Shown: positions 47,033-56,200 of the stretch, one piece after another
How the letters are laid out: the number at the start of each line of letters is the position of its first letter
Position numbering within the stretch: the first letter of the stretch is position 1
Assembly (NCBI RefSeq): GCF_000145275.1
Contig: NC_014393.1
Span: 4,216,001-4,280,000 of the forward strand
DNA from: Clostridium cellulovorans 743B
GTDB lineage: Bacteria > Bacillota > Clostridia > Clostridiales > Clostridiaceae
Length of the DNA: 64,000 nt
Reading direction: 5' to 3'
Program-made: the position numbers and the translations under genes
Notes under the pieces: generated by a model
The model's database searches: none
Seen by the model: the letters and a program-made list of their open reading frames with translations, nothing else
What the model was told of the DNA's origin: nothing

Positions 47033-47803
47033 TTACTTCAAAATATTATCTTCTCTAATTGTAAAATACGTGCATGCACCTTTCCCCACTTCACCAATAA
47101 TCCAAACCCTACCACCTAACTTATTGATTAGCTTTTTTACGATAGCGAGTCCAACTCCACTTCCTTCAAATTCACTATCAGAATGCATTCTTTCAAAAAT
47201 ACCAAAAAGACGCTCTGAAAATTTCATATCAAATCCTACACCATTATCTTTTATATAAAAGATATTTTCATTATTTTCAAAGGTGTATCCAACAGTTATT
47301 ACAGCCACTTCTTTATTATGCGTAAACTTTAATGAATTCGAAATTATGTTTATAATTACTTGCTTCATCAAAATATTATCTCCTAATATACTAGGCAACT
47401 TTCCCTCAAATTGTAGGTGAATCTTTTTTTCATCTGTATATCCAAAAAGTAATTCATCAAAAGTTGATTTTATTAATAACTCTAAATTTATCAATTCCTT
47501 TGTAGATTCAACTTCAGCAAACTTTATATAGTCTAATAATTTATTTATAAGCAATAATGTATCACTACAAATATTTCTAATATTATTGATTAGATTAATA
47601 CCATCTACATTAACCTGTTGTGCATAATCCTCAATAAATATTCTTGCATAACCGTCAATAGCACGAACCGGAGCTTTTATCTCATGTACTATAGTACAAT
47701 TTAAAGCTCTTAATTCATTATTTGAATTTTCAAGTTCTTCAGTTTTTTCCTTAATATCTTCTACAATATTATCCCATATGTTACCTTTATTAATGATAAT
47801 CAC
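47033..47803 (-). CDS. Histidine kinase without its own sensor domain
   Basis: Kinase of about 256 residues. A short coiled coil leads into the HisKA helix with phospho-His in IVHEIKAPVRAIDGYARI, a variant seen in phytochrome-like kinases, and then HATPase_c (IISNSLKFTHN, IKDNGVGFDM, GSGVGLAIVKKLI). No membrane or PAS segment is present. The only in-frame start found is GTG 47803, which overlaps GGAG, so the true start is uncertain and the gene may have lost its 5' part. It probably partners the YesN-like regulator downstream. Confidence 0.82.
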   Translation of the reverse strand: MIIINKGNIWDNIVEDIKEKTEELENSNNELRALNCTIVHEIKAPVRAIDGYARIFIEDYAQQVNVDGINLINNIRNICSDTLLLINKLLDYIKFAEVESTKELINLELLIKSTFDELLFGYTDEKKIHLQFEGKLPSILGDNILMKQVIINIISNSLKFTHNKEVAVITVGYTFENNENIFYIKDNGVGFDMKFSERLFGIFERMHSDSEFEGSGVGLAIVKKLINKLGGRVWIIGEVGKGACTYFTIREDNILK

Positions 47804-48099
47804 TCCAATACAATTAATTATTCCTTTAAAGTTAAATCATCTCTAATAATAATTTTTTCTTTCATACTATTTCAATACGATTACTATGTTTAAAGTATAT
47901 ACTAATTTATTGTATTAGTCAAAATTTTTTAGTTTGTATAATATATACCATATTTTCTCTAAGGCTTCAGGTACAAATTTCAAAAATAATTTTACAAATA
48001 TAACTCCTAAATATCCTCATATAAAATACTAAATTTATTAACATTGTGGATAAAATACATTACATCCTATAATTATTATTAAACGAATGGACTATTTAG
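47804..48099. other. Intergenic region upstream of the kinase
   Basis: About 300 bp of AT-rich DNA between the kinase and the decayed ThiF-like gene. A 15-codon frame (starting ATG 47866, minus strand) precedes the kinase but lacks a ribosome binding site. Nothing else is seen. Confidence 0.35.
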
Positions 48100-48613
48100 A
48101 AGGCTAAAACAGTGGATCAGTTATCCTATTATGAAGAAAGAGCTACAGCTACAAACATATTAGATATTATTAAGGACAAGAATTATGATTTCATAATCGA
48201 TGGAACAGATAACTTCCCAGTGGAATTCTTAATTAACGATGCCTGTGTTATGCTCCAAAGGCCTTTTTCACATGCAGGAATCATTGAATTTCAAGGCCAG
48301 ATAATGACATATGTTCCTGACTTGCTACCGTTGCGTTTTTCAACACCCGCCACCACCTAATGCTGTTCCAACCTGCCAACAAGCAGGAGTTCTTGGAGTA
48401 ATGGGTGGCGTTATAGGCTCAATTCAGGCAACTGAAGCCTTGAAATATATTACTAGAGTTGGAGAGTTACTTACAGGAAATTTATTAACCTATGATACCA
48501 AAACTATGTTATTCAGAAAAATTGATATTTCACATGGTAGAAATTATAGTATTTGTAATGAAGGTCCAACTATAAATAAGCTAATTGATTATGAATCAAA
48601 TACCTGTGGATAG
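48100..48613 (+). pseudogene. Decayed ThiF/MoeB/HesA-family E1-like gene
   Basis: The C-terminal half of a sulfur-carrier-activating enzyme is readable in two frames. The first frame ends with IDGTDNFPVEFLINDAC and GQIMTYVP; the second continues with CYRCVFQHPPPPNAVP and AGVLGVMGGVIGSIQATEALKYI. The frames meet near 48318, so one base or a few were lost there. The N-terminal nucleotide-binding Rossmann part is absent altogether. The zinc-motif CYRC is still present, so decay may be recent. Intact relatives adenylate ThiS or MoaD for sulfur transfer. Confidence 0.88.
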
Positions 48614-48623
48614 ATTAAATAAA

Positions 48624-48684
48624 ACATCCAATCTCCTTTGATTATTTTTATAAAATAATTACTAAAGAATATTGGATGTTTTTC
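48624..48684 (+). terminator. Terminator after the ThiF-like pseudogene
   Basis: ACATCCAAT pairs with ATTGGATGT over a long AT-rich loop, followed by TTTTTCT. Confidence 0.7.
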
Positions 48685-48769
48685 TATTATTTATCTTAGT
48701 ACTTTAATCACTAATATTTCTAAAGTTAAACATGAAGATGATTATCCCTCAATGGGAACTGTATATAAG

Positions 48770-51586
48770 TTACTTTTGTGAGGCAAGTAAAATACCTTCA
48801 AGTTCTGAAACACCAATTTCAACCTTTGGATTGAACTCATTAGATCTTACATAATTTAAAACACTAAATAAGAACTGTTTTGCTTCAGGCATATCAATAA
48901 CTTTTTCAAAATCACAAGTGCAAACTAGAAGCTTTCCACTTAAAACTTTACACTCAAATATTAAACCAAGCTTATGGTTACGTTCAAAATTATCGATTGT
49001 TTGTACAATTGGCCTAAAATCCTTTGAAGTATTATCTAGTATGATTGAACGTGAATTTGAAACTATATTCCACCATTGGTATGTTGAATACTCTTCACAA
49101 GGAAAATCCTTGAAAATAGGGTGATTATTCTGAATAAGTAAACCCATAGTCCCAACTGGCACCTCTCTTTTCACGCTTTCAGAAATTGAACGGAACATTG
49201 GATAACACCAAAAATCAGTACAATAAAAACCTTCAATAGAGTTTTTTAGAGTTTCAAGTTTAGGGAATAGCACTACTCTTTCACCCTTTTCAAGTAGTGA
49301 AATAGCCTCTTTTGATAAACTGTGAACTATATTTAAACCTTCTTTTTCAATAGTAACTTCATTTGGATAAACCCATAAGTCATAAGTTTTTTCAATATCC
49401 ATACCATCAACTTTTAATGATAGGGTTAGTTTTTCCATTAAGTCTATCTTTGGCATTTTCAAACTAATATCAGCTATATCAATATAGTTTGCAGCCTCTA
49501 TATTTGAAAGCTCGACTTCTCCCTTTTCATAAATGGTATTATTATTCTTTAATTCCCATAATAGTTTCAAGTTTTTTAATGGAATGTTTTTATAGTAACA
49601 AAGCTCTATATGCGCCTTAAAGTTTTCCTCTGCTAAATAATTATACTTATCAAACCTAGCCATTAACACAGCGTCTGAACAAAAACTACGCCATTCTTCT
49701 GGTGATATTAATCCCTTGGAATCCATAAATGCATCTAAAACACCTACCAAAGCTGTTCCCTGTCCGCTGAAATCCTGTAAGTCTAAAAGTTGAAAACCTG
49801 CTAGCTTCTTTGACCTAAAAGCTGCTTCTAATTCTTCTTTATAACAAGCCATTGCAAGAGTTCCTGAAGCTTTAAAATACTTTTCTGCCAAATCCTCTAA
49901 CCCCTTCTCTTCAAGTCGTTGTTTGAAGGTTTCAAAGTTTCTTGCTTTTAATGGACCTGTGTATTTTTTTATTTCATCAAAGTTTGGAAATGTCGCATAC
50001 TGACCAATCTCATGTGAAACAACAGGTACATTAGGAACCATATCTTCACTAAAGTCAGTTGCCTTAACTTTTTTTGTTCCTGTACCAAATTGGATTTCTA
50101 TTGTTCCATCAGCATTTACTTTTGAATTCTCTATATCTTTAAGTGCCGTTGGGAAAATATTTTCATCATAATCCTTCATGGTACTTGGAATATCAGTTTG
50201 AACGTGACCTAAAGGAGCATCACACATTGCATAAGACCCTCTAAAAAGACGATCTCTTGAAAACCTAACCCCAGAGAAGAAATCATCATTTTCTAAAATT
50301 ACAGGGCAAAACTGAAAATTATTTGAGCCTTGAGTATACAAATGTCGATTATCTAATTCTTTATAATCCTTTAAAATCACATCTAATCTTTCCTTACTTC
50401 CCCATAATTCATTACCAAGAGACATCATAACGAAGGATGGATGATTTCCAAATGTTTTTAACATTGAAAAACCTTCACTAACTAAATAATCCTGCTCAGC
50501 TTGATTATGATTTTCATCCTTTTCATCAGTTATAGTTCCCCAGAATGGTAATTCAGGTTGCATATAAATACCAAGAATATCAGCAGCAACAAAAGCAGCT
50601 TCCGGAGGACAACAAGTATGAAAACGGTAGTGATTTATTCCATAAGATTTTGAAATGTTTAAAACTTCTAACCATTCCTCTACAGTTGTTGGTGCAAAGC
50701 CAGTTAGTGGGAAAATAAGTCCATCATGCTTTCCTCTTAAAAAAGTTTTATCACCATTTATCGTGAATTTATCACCTTCTGACTTAAATTCACGTAACCC
50801 GAAAGTTATCTCATTTGTATCAACTATACAATCATCGATTATTAAATTTACCTTCAACTTATATAGACTAGGTTCATGCTCACTCCAAAGTAAAGCCTCT
50901 TCCCCTAAAGAATAAGTTATATCAATTTCCTTTGAAGTAAATTTAAATTCTTTTTCTCCTACCTTATGTTCCTTTTCACTATTAAAGCTTACTGCTGAAA
51001 CTGAAATAGTTCCATTGTCTGCACCAGCAACTTTTCCTTTTATTTCAACAGTTTTATCTTTAATATTAGAATAAACTTGAACATCTGTTAAGTATGTTTT
51101 ATCAAAAACTTGTAACTCAATTTTACCTGTAATACCATTCCAATTTGATTGAGTATCTGGAGAAGTTAAATGTCCTCCTCTAGTAGGATAATCTGTATTA
51201 TCAACAAGTATAGTTATTTCATGCTTACCGCTAGATAAATAATTTGTAACATCATATATATGTGGAGTAGAAAGACTATTTTGTGTACCTACTTTATTAC
51301 CATCTATCCATACAGTAGTAACTCGTGTTCTCTCTAGGTACAAAAAATAATTTTTTGCATTATTATCCTCTAAAATCTCAATGGTCTTTGAAAACCATGC
51401 ATGCCCTTCAAATTTATATTCCTCTGTTAAAAATCCAATTTCAACGTTTTCATTCTTCTCACCTTTTTTAAAATAAGCAGTAGTTCCTGGTAAATTAATT
51501 GTGTCATTGAAAGGTTTATTTATACCTTGCTTTTCTTTATCCAATTGAAAATTCCAAATACCACTTAAATCAATCGTTTTATACAT
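48770..51586 (-). CDS. Glycoside hydrolase family 2 enzyme
   Basis: Retaining glycosidase of 938 residues with the GH2 order: N-terminal jelly-roll (GHAWFSKTIEI, TRVTTVWIDGNKVG), Ig-like domain (about 165-265), TIM barrel (about 270-580) and a long C-terminal part of about 350 residues. The probable acid/base is Glu393 (SLGNELWG) and the nucleophile Glu526 (VVSHEIGQY). The family covers galactosidases, mannosidases and glucuronidases; substrate is not clear. There is no signal peptide, so it acts on imported sugars. AGAGGTG precedes the ATG. It may work on side chains of hemicellulose fragments such as those released by the GH74 enzyme. Confidence 0.9.
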   Translation of the reverse strand: MYKTIDLSGIWNFQLDKEKQGINKPFNDTINLPGTTAYFKKGEKNENVEIGFLTEEYKFEGHAWFSKTIEILEDNNAKNYFLYLERTRVTTVWIDGNKVGTQNSLSTPHIYDVTNYLSSGKHEITILVDNTDYPTRGGHLTSPDTQSNWNGITGKIELQVFDKTYLTDVQVYSNIKDKTVEIKGKVAGADNGTISVSAVSFNSEKEHKVGEKEFKFTSKEIDITYSLGEEALLWSEHEPSLYKLKVNLIIDDCIVDTNEITFGLREFKSEGDKFTINGDKTFLRGKHDGLIFPLTGFAPTTVEEWLEVLNISKSYGINHYRFHTCCPPEAAFVAADILGIYMQPELPFWGTITDEKDENHNQAEQDYLVSEGFSMLKTFGNHPSFVMMSLGNELWGSKERLDVILKDYKELDNRHLYTQGSNNFQFCPVILENDDFFSGVRFSRDRLFRGSYAMCDAPLGHVQTDIPSTMKDYDENIFPTALKDIENSKVNADGTIEIQFGTGTKKVKATDFSEDMVPNVPVVSHEIGQYATFPNFDEIKKYTGPLKARNFETFKQRLEEKGLEDLAEKYFKASGTLAMACYKEELEAAFRSKKLAGFQLLDLQDFSGQGTALVGVLDAFMDSKGLISPEEWRSFCSDAVLMARFDKYNYLAEENFKAHIELCYYKNIPLKNLKLLWELKNNNTIYEKGEVELSNIEAANYIDIADISLKMPKIDLMEKLTLSLKVDGMDIEKTYDLWVYPNEVTIEKEGLNIVHSLSKEAISLLEKGERVVLFPKLETLKNSIEGFYCTDFWCYPMFRSISESVKREVPVGTMGLLIQNNHPIFKDFPCEEYSTYQWWNIVSNSRSIILDNTSKDFRPIVQTIDNFERNHKLGLIFECKVLSGKLLVCTCDFEKVIDMPEAKQFLFSVLNYVRSNEFNPKVEIGVSELEGILLASQK

Positions 51587-51641
51587 TTGGTCACCTCTTT
51601 ATCATAATTACCCGTAATCAAAACTAAGTACGCTTTGGTTA

Positions 51642-51656
51642 CGTAATCGTTTAAAT
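51642..51656. promoter_or_regulatory. Possible catabolite-repression or LacI-type site upstream of GH2
   Basis: ATTTAAACGATTACG on the minus strand matches the cre consensus WTGNAARCGNWWNCA at all but two positions and has the CG centre of LacI-type operators. It is about 60 bp upstream of the GH2 ATG. Confidence 0.35.
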
Positions 51657-51834
51657 CTTCCATTGTTATAACACATTTTACTAGATTTAACCTATGAAAT
51701 AAACCCATATTATTAGCTTAATAAATACTGAATTTTTCTTCTTTCAAATATTTCTATCAAAAGAAATTTCGTTACTTAAATTTTTAATTCTATGTGAATT
51801 CAAATCATCCTCTTTGTCAGTAATAGTGTAAAGA

Positions 51835-51892
51835 AAAAGAGTTGTCGCACTAAATGATTTTTAACTACTAGTTCGACAACCCTTTTTTTATC
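51835..51892. terminator. Terminator of the nitrogenase-like/sulfotransferase operon
   Basis: GTTGTCG pairs with CGACAAC (GGGTTGTCG with CGACAACTC on the minus strand) around a long loop. T-runs lie on both sides. It is 8-10 bp after the dehydrogenase stop and is the first terminator below the NifH-like gene. Confidence 0.8.
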
Positions 51893-51898
51893 AAATTA

Positions 51899-52603
51899 TT
51901 ATATTGACTGTGCTCCATTATTTATATCAATTGTTTCTCCATTAATGTATTCTGGGCTTTCTATTGCTAACCACAATATGGTCTTGGCTACTTCTATTGG
52001 TTTTGCAATTCTTTTTAGATACGACCTCTCCTTTATCCTTTCAAATCTCTCATTGTGACCTGAATTGAGAATCATCTCAGTTTCCACTGGCCCTGGGGCA
52101 ATTGCATTAATAACAATTCCTTTGGGCCCTAATAGATTTGCAAAACTTCTTGTAACATTCACTAACCCAGCCTTTGTTATTCCGTACCATATATCTGGAT
52201 GTCCTACTTCAGCTGCTTGAGACGCAACATTTACAATCCGACCCTTTCCTTTTGCTAAAAATCCCTTTGAGATTTCTCTAATAAATGCAACTGGAGCTTC
52301 AATATTTATTTTTAAAATTCTATCAACTTGCTCCTGTGAATAATTCTCATAGTCTACCTTATTACTTATTCCTGCATTGTTCACTAATATATCAATGTCT
52401 CCTAATTTTTCTATTAAGGTTGGGATTTCATTTATATTACTTACATCAAACTGAACTTTTTCTACATTTTCGTTATTATTAAATTTAAAATTAGTAAAAT
52501 CTCTTCCAATAACAATAACCTTATACCCTTCATTTAAAAAAAGTTCCGTAGTAGCTAGTCCTATTCCTTTATTCCCACCAGTTATCAATACTGTTTTTGA
52601 CAA
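51899..52603 (-). CDS. Short-chain dehydrogenase/reductase
   Basis: NAD(P)-dependent oxidoreductase of 234 residues, classical SDR. The cofactor motif is TGGNKGIG (about 8-15), then DILVNNAGIS, and the catalytic Tyr-x-x-x-Lys is YGITK with a Ser upstream in IVNVASQAA; the late PGPVETEM is also typical. A TTG start follows AAGGGGG. It is the last gene before the terminator of the nitrogenase-like operon, 100 bp after the small unknown gene, so it could act on the alcohol or carbonyl product of that pathway. This is inference. Confidence 0.88.
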   Translation of the reverse strand: MSKTVLITGGNKGIGLATTELFLNEGYKVIVIGRDFTNFKFNNNENVEKVQFDVSNINEIPTLIEKLGDIDILVNNAGISNKVDYENYSQEQVDRILKINIEAPVAFIREISKGFLAKGKGRIVNVASQAAEVGHPDIWYGITKAGLVNVTRSFANLLGPKGIVINAIAPGPVETEMILNSGHNERFERIKERSYLKRIAKPIEVAKTILWLAIESPEYINGETIDINNGAQSI

Positions 52604-52702
52604 ATCAAATTCCCCCTTATATTTGTTATTTAAAATTTAGAAGCTTTATTTTCTTTCTTATGATTTTTTATTCAACTAAAAAGTTGTAAATTAAACAAAT
52701 TT

Positions 52703-52996
52703 TCATCCCAAACTTCTATGTTCATTGCAATATATTGATATCCTATAAAACTTCGGTTTATGTTCAAAGCTTACTTCTTGAATTACATGTTGATTTTCAG
52801 TTAAATAATATTTGTCATCATTTGAGATTATTGAAAACTTAGACTCTGGGTTCCAATAAATAGGGCTATATCTTCCACTTGATTTAAAACGGAATCCCGC
52901 TAGTATTTTTGACTCTACATATGTATCGAAATTCCAATCAAAGCAATCTCTAATCTGTTCTGAATAAGTATTTTCATAGCCATCTAATCTGGGCAA
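52703..52996 (-). CDS. Small protein of unknown function after the sulfotransferase gene
   Basis: Open frame of 97 codons with protein-like composition (several Trp, Tyr, Phe, Cys), which I do not recognise. It has no ATG; a TTG at 52996 follows AGGAAAAGGG. The frame is exactly that of the sulfotransferase gene, whose TAA is 4 codons upstream, so it could instead be a C-terminal extension cut off by a stop codon. Segments such as AGFRFKSSGRYSPIYWNPE suggest a beta-rich small domain. Confidence 0.5.
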   Translation of the reverse strand: MPRLDGYENTYSEQIRDCFDWNFDTYVESKILAGFRFKSSGRYSPIYWNPESKFSIISNDDKYYLTENQHVIQEVSFEHKPKFYRISIYCNEHRSLG

Positions 52997-53008
52997 TCCC
53001 TTTTCCTG

Positions 53009-54454
53009 TTAATCAGATTCTCTATTTGATATAACGCAGAATGCACCGTTTTCCTTATAGCCTATTACTCCTTTTACGGATGTATCCTCAACCACTCCTA
53101 TAGGTTCTGATCCATCAACTCTAAAATTCTTTAAATCAATCTTCTCTATTGCTCTTTCATCCTGCTTTTCTAATTGTGGAATCCAATCATATGGGACTCT
53201 ATAAGCCCTATAAACCATATTCATACTTGGTAGCTTTTTTTCATCCTTATATGGATTTATATACTCCCAGACGATTTCATGTTCTACTGTCACTTCAAAA
53301 ATACGACCATCTGAGCCTTCTGTTATTAATGTGTTCCCATTTGGTAATCTTTGAACACTACTTACAAATGGACTATAAAATCTGCTAGAATCGAGTGGTT
53401 CAAGTAAACCTGCTTCCTTAGGTGTATATTGCCACACTATTTCTAATGTAACCGGATTAACTTCTAAAACCCTCGAATAATCCCTATGGGCATTCTGGCG
53501 TCCAGTTGGTGATACAGGATTAGTACTTCCATATCCAGCCCATCCACCATTATCAAAGATCAATATATTTCCTTCTCCTGGTAGTCCTTTTGGTATCAAA
53601 TGTACATGGTGTTGGCCAATTATCCATCCTAACTTCTTAAGTTCTTCACTGTGGTCATAATTGGGTCCAAGCTTCCAAACAATTTTTCCACTCTTCTTTT
53701 CTACAATTGCTATAATATTAGCTTCTCGGCTATCCCAGATAATATTCTCTGGATTGAAGCGTTCATCACCTTCATCATACCATTTATTCGGTCCAAGTAA
53801 TGATAAGGAATTTATATGGAGCCAATCTCCCATTCCGCCACCAGCAGGCCTCATGTTTGGATCTCTATAAAGTATATTTTTCGCACTTTCATCAAAACCT
53901 AATTCATCAAAACGCTCATTAGGGCTCCATTCCCAAATAATCTTTCCCTCCCAATTTACTTCTATAATTTTATCATCCAACAGTAACTTGTCTGTTATTT
54001 TAGTATTTTTTACATTCTCATGGGTAAGTATCAAGGTATTTCCTTTATCTACTAGTGGTTCCGATTCTGGTGCATAATAACCAACGGTACTGCCTTCTCT
54101 TTGATAATCATGATGTTGTCTTGCCATCCATTGTGGTATTTCTCCAGGATCAGCTATAAATTCTTTTTGGTCGAATTTCCAAACAATATTTCCATCCCAG
54201 TCCACCTGTACTAAGTCCAGCATATCTTGCATTCCATATGCAGTATTTCTTTCCCCTGTACTTCCTAGAACGTATCCACCTGGCAATATTTTATTAGGAA
54301 AGCCCTGCAGGTTTCTCCACAGCTTAACTTCCTTTCCATTCATATTTATTAAAAGTGCCCCTAATCCTTTTACTTGAAAAATCGTATAGCCACTCCAAGC
54401 CTTCTTTGGATTATAAAGAGTTACTCCTGTTGGATAAATAGTTGGATGTCCCAT
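53009..54454 (-). CDS. Arylsulfotransferase (ASST) family protein, cytosolic form
   Basis: Beta-propeller sulfotransferase-family protein of 481 residues (PF05935 type). The family moves a sulfate group between phenolic compounds through a sulfo-histidine. Conserved His motifs are GDWLHINSL (His213) and IIGQHHVHLIP (His282-285), with the Arg in WDSREANII and NAHRDYSRVLEVNP; blade repeats of the form V.W.G.I.W.. recur. Unlike the periplasmic enteric enzyme it has no signal peptide. AAAGGAGG precedes ATG 54454, so the in-frame ATG at 54481 is not the start. It is 32 bp after the ATPase gene in the nitrogenase-like operon. Confidence 0.88.
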   Translation of the reverse strand: MGHPTIYPTGVTLYNPKKAWSGYTIFQVKGLGALLINMNGKEVKLWRNLQGFPNKILPGGYVLGSTGERNTAYGMQDMLDLVQVDWDGNIVWKFDQKEFIADPGEIPQWMARQHHDYQREGSTVGYYAPESEPLVDKGNTLILTHENVKNTKITDKLLLDDKIIEVNWEGKIIWEWSPNERFDELGFDESAKNILYRDPNMRPAGGGMGDWLHINSLSLLGPNKWYDEGDERFNPENIIWDSREANIIAIVEKKSGKIVWKLGPNYDHSEELKKLGWIIGQHHVHLIPKGLPGEGNILIFDNGGWAGYGSTNPVSPTGRQNAHRDYSRVLEVNPVTLEIVWQYTPKEAGLLEPLDSSRFYSPFVSSVQRLPNGNTLITEGSDGRIFEVTVEHEIVWEYINPYKDEKKLPSMNMVYRAYRVPYDWIPQLEKQDERAIEKIDLKNFRVDGSEPIGVVEDTSVKGVIGYKENGAFCVISNRESD

Positions 54455-54486
54455 TTCAATCCCTCCTTTTATTATCTTCACTTTTC

Positions 54487-55260
54487 TTATATATTGTATT
54501 CAATATGAGTTTCTGCATCTTCGAAGAAATAAGAATATATTTTTTTCTTTATCCTAGCAAAATCTGCACTACCTCTATCTCTTGGTCTTCCTAAATTAAC
54601 TGGAACTATTTCTTTTATTTTTCCTGGTCTTGCAGACATAACTACTATCCTATCAGCTAAAAATACAGCTTCTTCTATATCATGAGTTACCATGATCATA
54701 GTTGTTTTTTCTTTTTCCCATATCTTAAGAATCTCTTGCTGCATAGTGATTTTGGTCAATGCATCTAAAGCCCCAAAAGGTTCATCTAATAACAATACTT
54801 CTGGATTTGTAACAAGTGACCTAGCTATTGCTGCCCTTTGTGACATCCCCCCAGATAACTGACTAGGATACGCATTTTCGAAACCTTCTAACTTAACTAA
54901 TTTTAAATATTTGCCAACAAGTTCCAACTTCTTTTCTTTTGCAACTCCATCAAGTCCAATCGCTACATTATCTTTAATAGTAAGCCATGGAAATAATCTA
55001 TGTTCCTGAAATATCATCCCTCTATCTACATCAGGTTTTGTTATTATTTTGTCGTCTAAAATAACGTTACCGCTGTCGTAATCTAATAATCCTGAGATAA
55101 TTTTTAGTAGAGTACTCTTACCACATCCACTATGTCCTACTATTACTAAAAACTCTCCTTCTTTTATATTTAAATTAATATCACTTAAGATATCTACATT
55201 TTCGCCTTGAACCTTAAAACTTTTATTTAAAGCATTTATCGCTAATTTATTTTCACTCAT
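54487..55260 (-). CDS. Sulfonate/nitrate/taurine-type ABC ATPase (SsuB-like)
   Basis: ATPase of about 257 residues. Walker A GHSGCGKST, Q-loop IFQEHRLFPWLT, signature LSGGMSQRAAIARSL, Walker B EVLLLDEPFGALD and the DIEEAVFLADRIVVMSARPG stretch place it in the SsuB/TauB/NrtD group. GGAGG fits ATG 55260 better than 55266. The start is 14 bp after the permease gene. Together with the permease and the separately encoded binding protein at 60108 it would form one importer, split around the nitrogenase-like genes. Confidence 0.92.
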   Translation of the reverse strand: MSENKLAINALNKSFKVQGENVDILSDINLNIKEGEFLVIVGHSGCGKSTLLKIISGLLDYDSGNVILDDKIITKPDVDRGMIFQEHRLFPWLTIKDNVAIGLDGVAKEKKLELVGKYLKLVKLEGFENAYPSQLSGGMSQRAAIARSLVTNPEVLLLDEPFGALDALTKITMQQEILKIWEKEKTTMIMVTHDIEEAVFLADRIVVMSARPGKIKEIVPVNLGRPRDRGSADFARIKKKIYSYFFEDAETHIEYNI

Positions 55261-55273
55261 AGCCATTCCTCCG

Positions 55274-56101
55274 TTATTTTGTATTTTCCCATGGAGTTAT
55301 CTTTTTTGATACCTTTGTTAAAACAAAATCCATTATTAATCCTATTAACGCAATAACGATCATTCCAACAAAAACAACCTCTGGTTGCATTAAACTTCTT
55401 GCATCGTTCATTCTATATCCTATTCCAGAACTTGCAGCAATAATTTCTGCTCCAACAACTGCCATCCATGATATTCCAAGTCCTAATTTGAGTCCTACAA
55501 AAATTGAAGGAAGTGCAGAGGGGAAATAAATTTTTCTAAACTTCTTCCATCTACTTAGGTTGTACATGTTTCCAACTTCAATAAGTCCTTTATCAGTTCT
55601 CTTTATTCCACTTACTGTATTCAATAGTATTGGGAAAAATGATGCTAAAATAATAACAATTATTTTAGATAATTCCCCTATGCCAAACCATAGTACTATC
55701 AATGGAATCCATGCAAGCATTGGGATTTGTCTTATTGCACTAAAAACAAAAAAGAAGAACTTATCTACTTTGCTATTCATCCCCATTATCACTCCAGAAA
55801 AAATACCTAAAACTGCAGATATAAGATAACCTTCAACTACTCTTTTTAAACTAATAGTTGCATCACCAATCAATTGCCCAGAGATTAGTTGAGTTTTAAA
55901 TGATAAAAGTACTGTAGATATTGATGGTAAAATAGCAGATGAGAATATCTCATTTTTAGTTACATAATTCCAAGCTAATACAATAATCACAGGCAGTGCA
56001 ATATAGTTAATATATTTTACTATTGATTTTAAACTTAATATTTTATTATCAGTTCCTAATTTTTTATCTTTACCTATAGCAGTTTTTTCAGTTCCTTCCA
56101 T
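55274..56101 (-). CDS. Sulfonate/nitrate/taurine-type ABC permease (SsuC-like)
   Basis: Membrane subunit of about 275 residues with five to six helices and the loop EVGNMYNLSRWKKFRKIYFPSALP that contacts the ATPase. The ...RQIPMLAWIPLIVLWFGIGE stretch is the hallmark of the SsuC/TauC/NrtB group. The ATG at 56101 follows GGAGG; an in-frame start at 56173 would overlap the NifK-like gene's end region and lacks a site. It is the fourth gene of the operon. Confidence 0.92.
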   Translation of the reverse strand: MEGTEKTAIGKDKKLGTDNKILSLKSIVKYINYIALPVIIVLAWNYVTKNEIFSSAILPSISTVLLSFKTQLISGQLIGDATISLKRVVEGYLISAVLGIFSGVIMGMNSKVDKFFFFVFSAIRQIPMLAWIPLIVLWFGIGELSKIIVIILASFFPILLNTVSGIKRTDKGLIEVGNMYNLSRWKKFRKIYFPSALPSIFVGLKLGLGISWMAVVGAEIIAASSGIGYRMNDARSLMQPEVVFVGMIVIALIGLIMDFVLTKVSKKITPWENTK

Positions 56102-56200
56102 TCTCCTTACCTCCAAACTATATTTTTTCTTGATACCTATATAGAAAAAAAGCCTCTCAAAATACAGAGGCATATTTCTTCTATAGCTTAAAGTTGAAAT

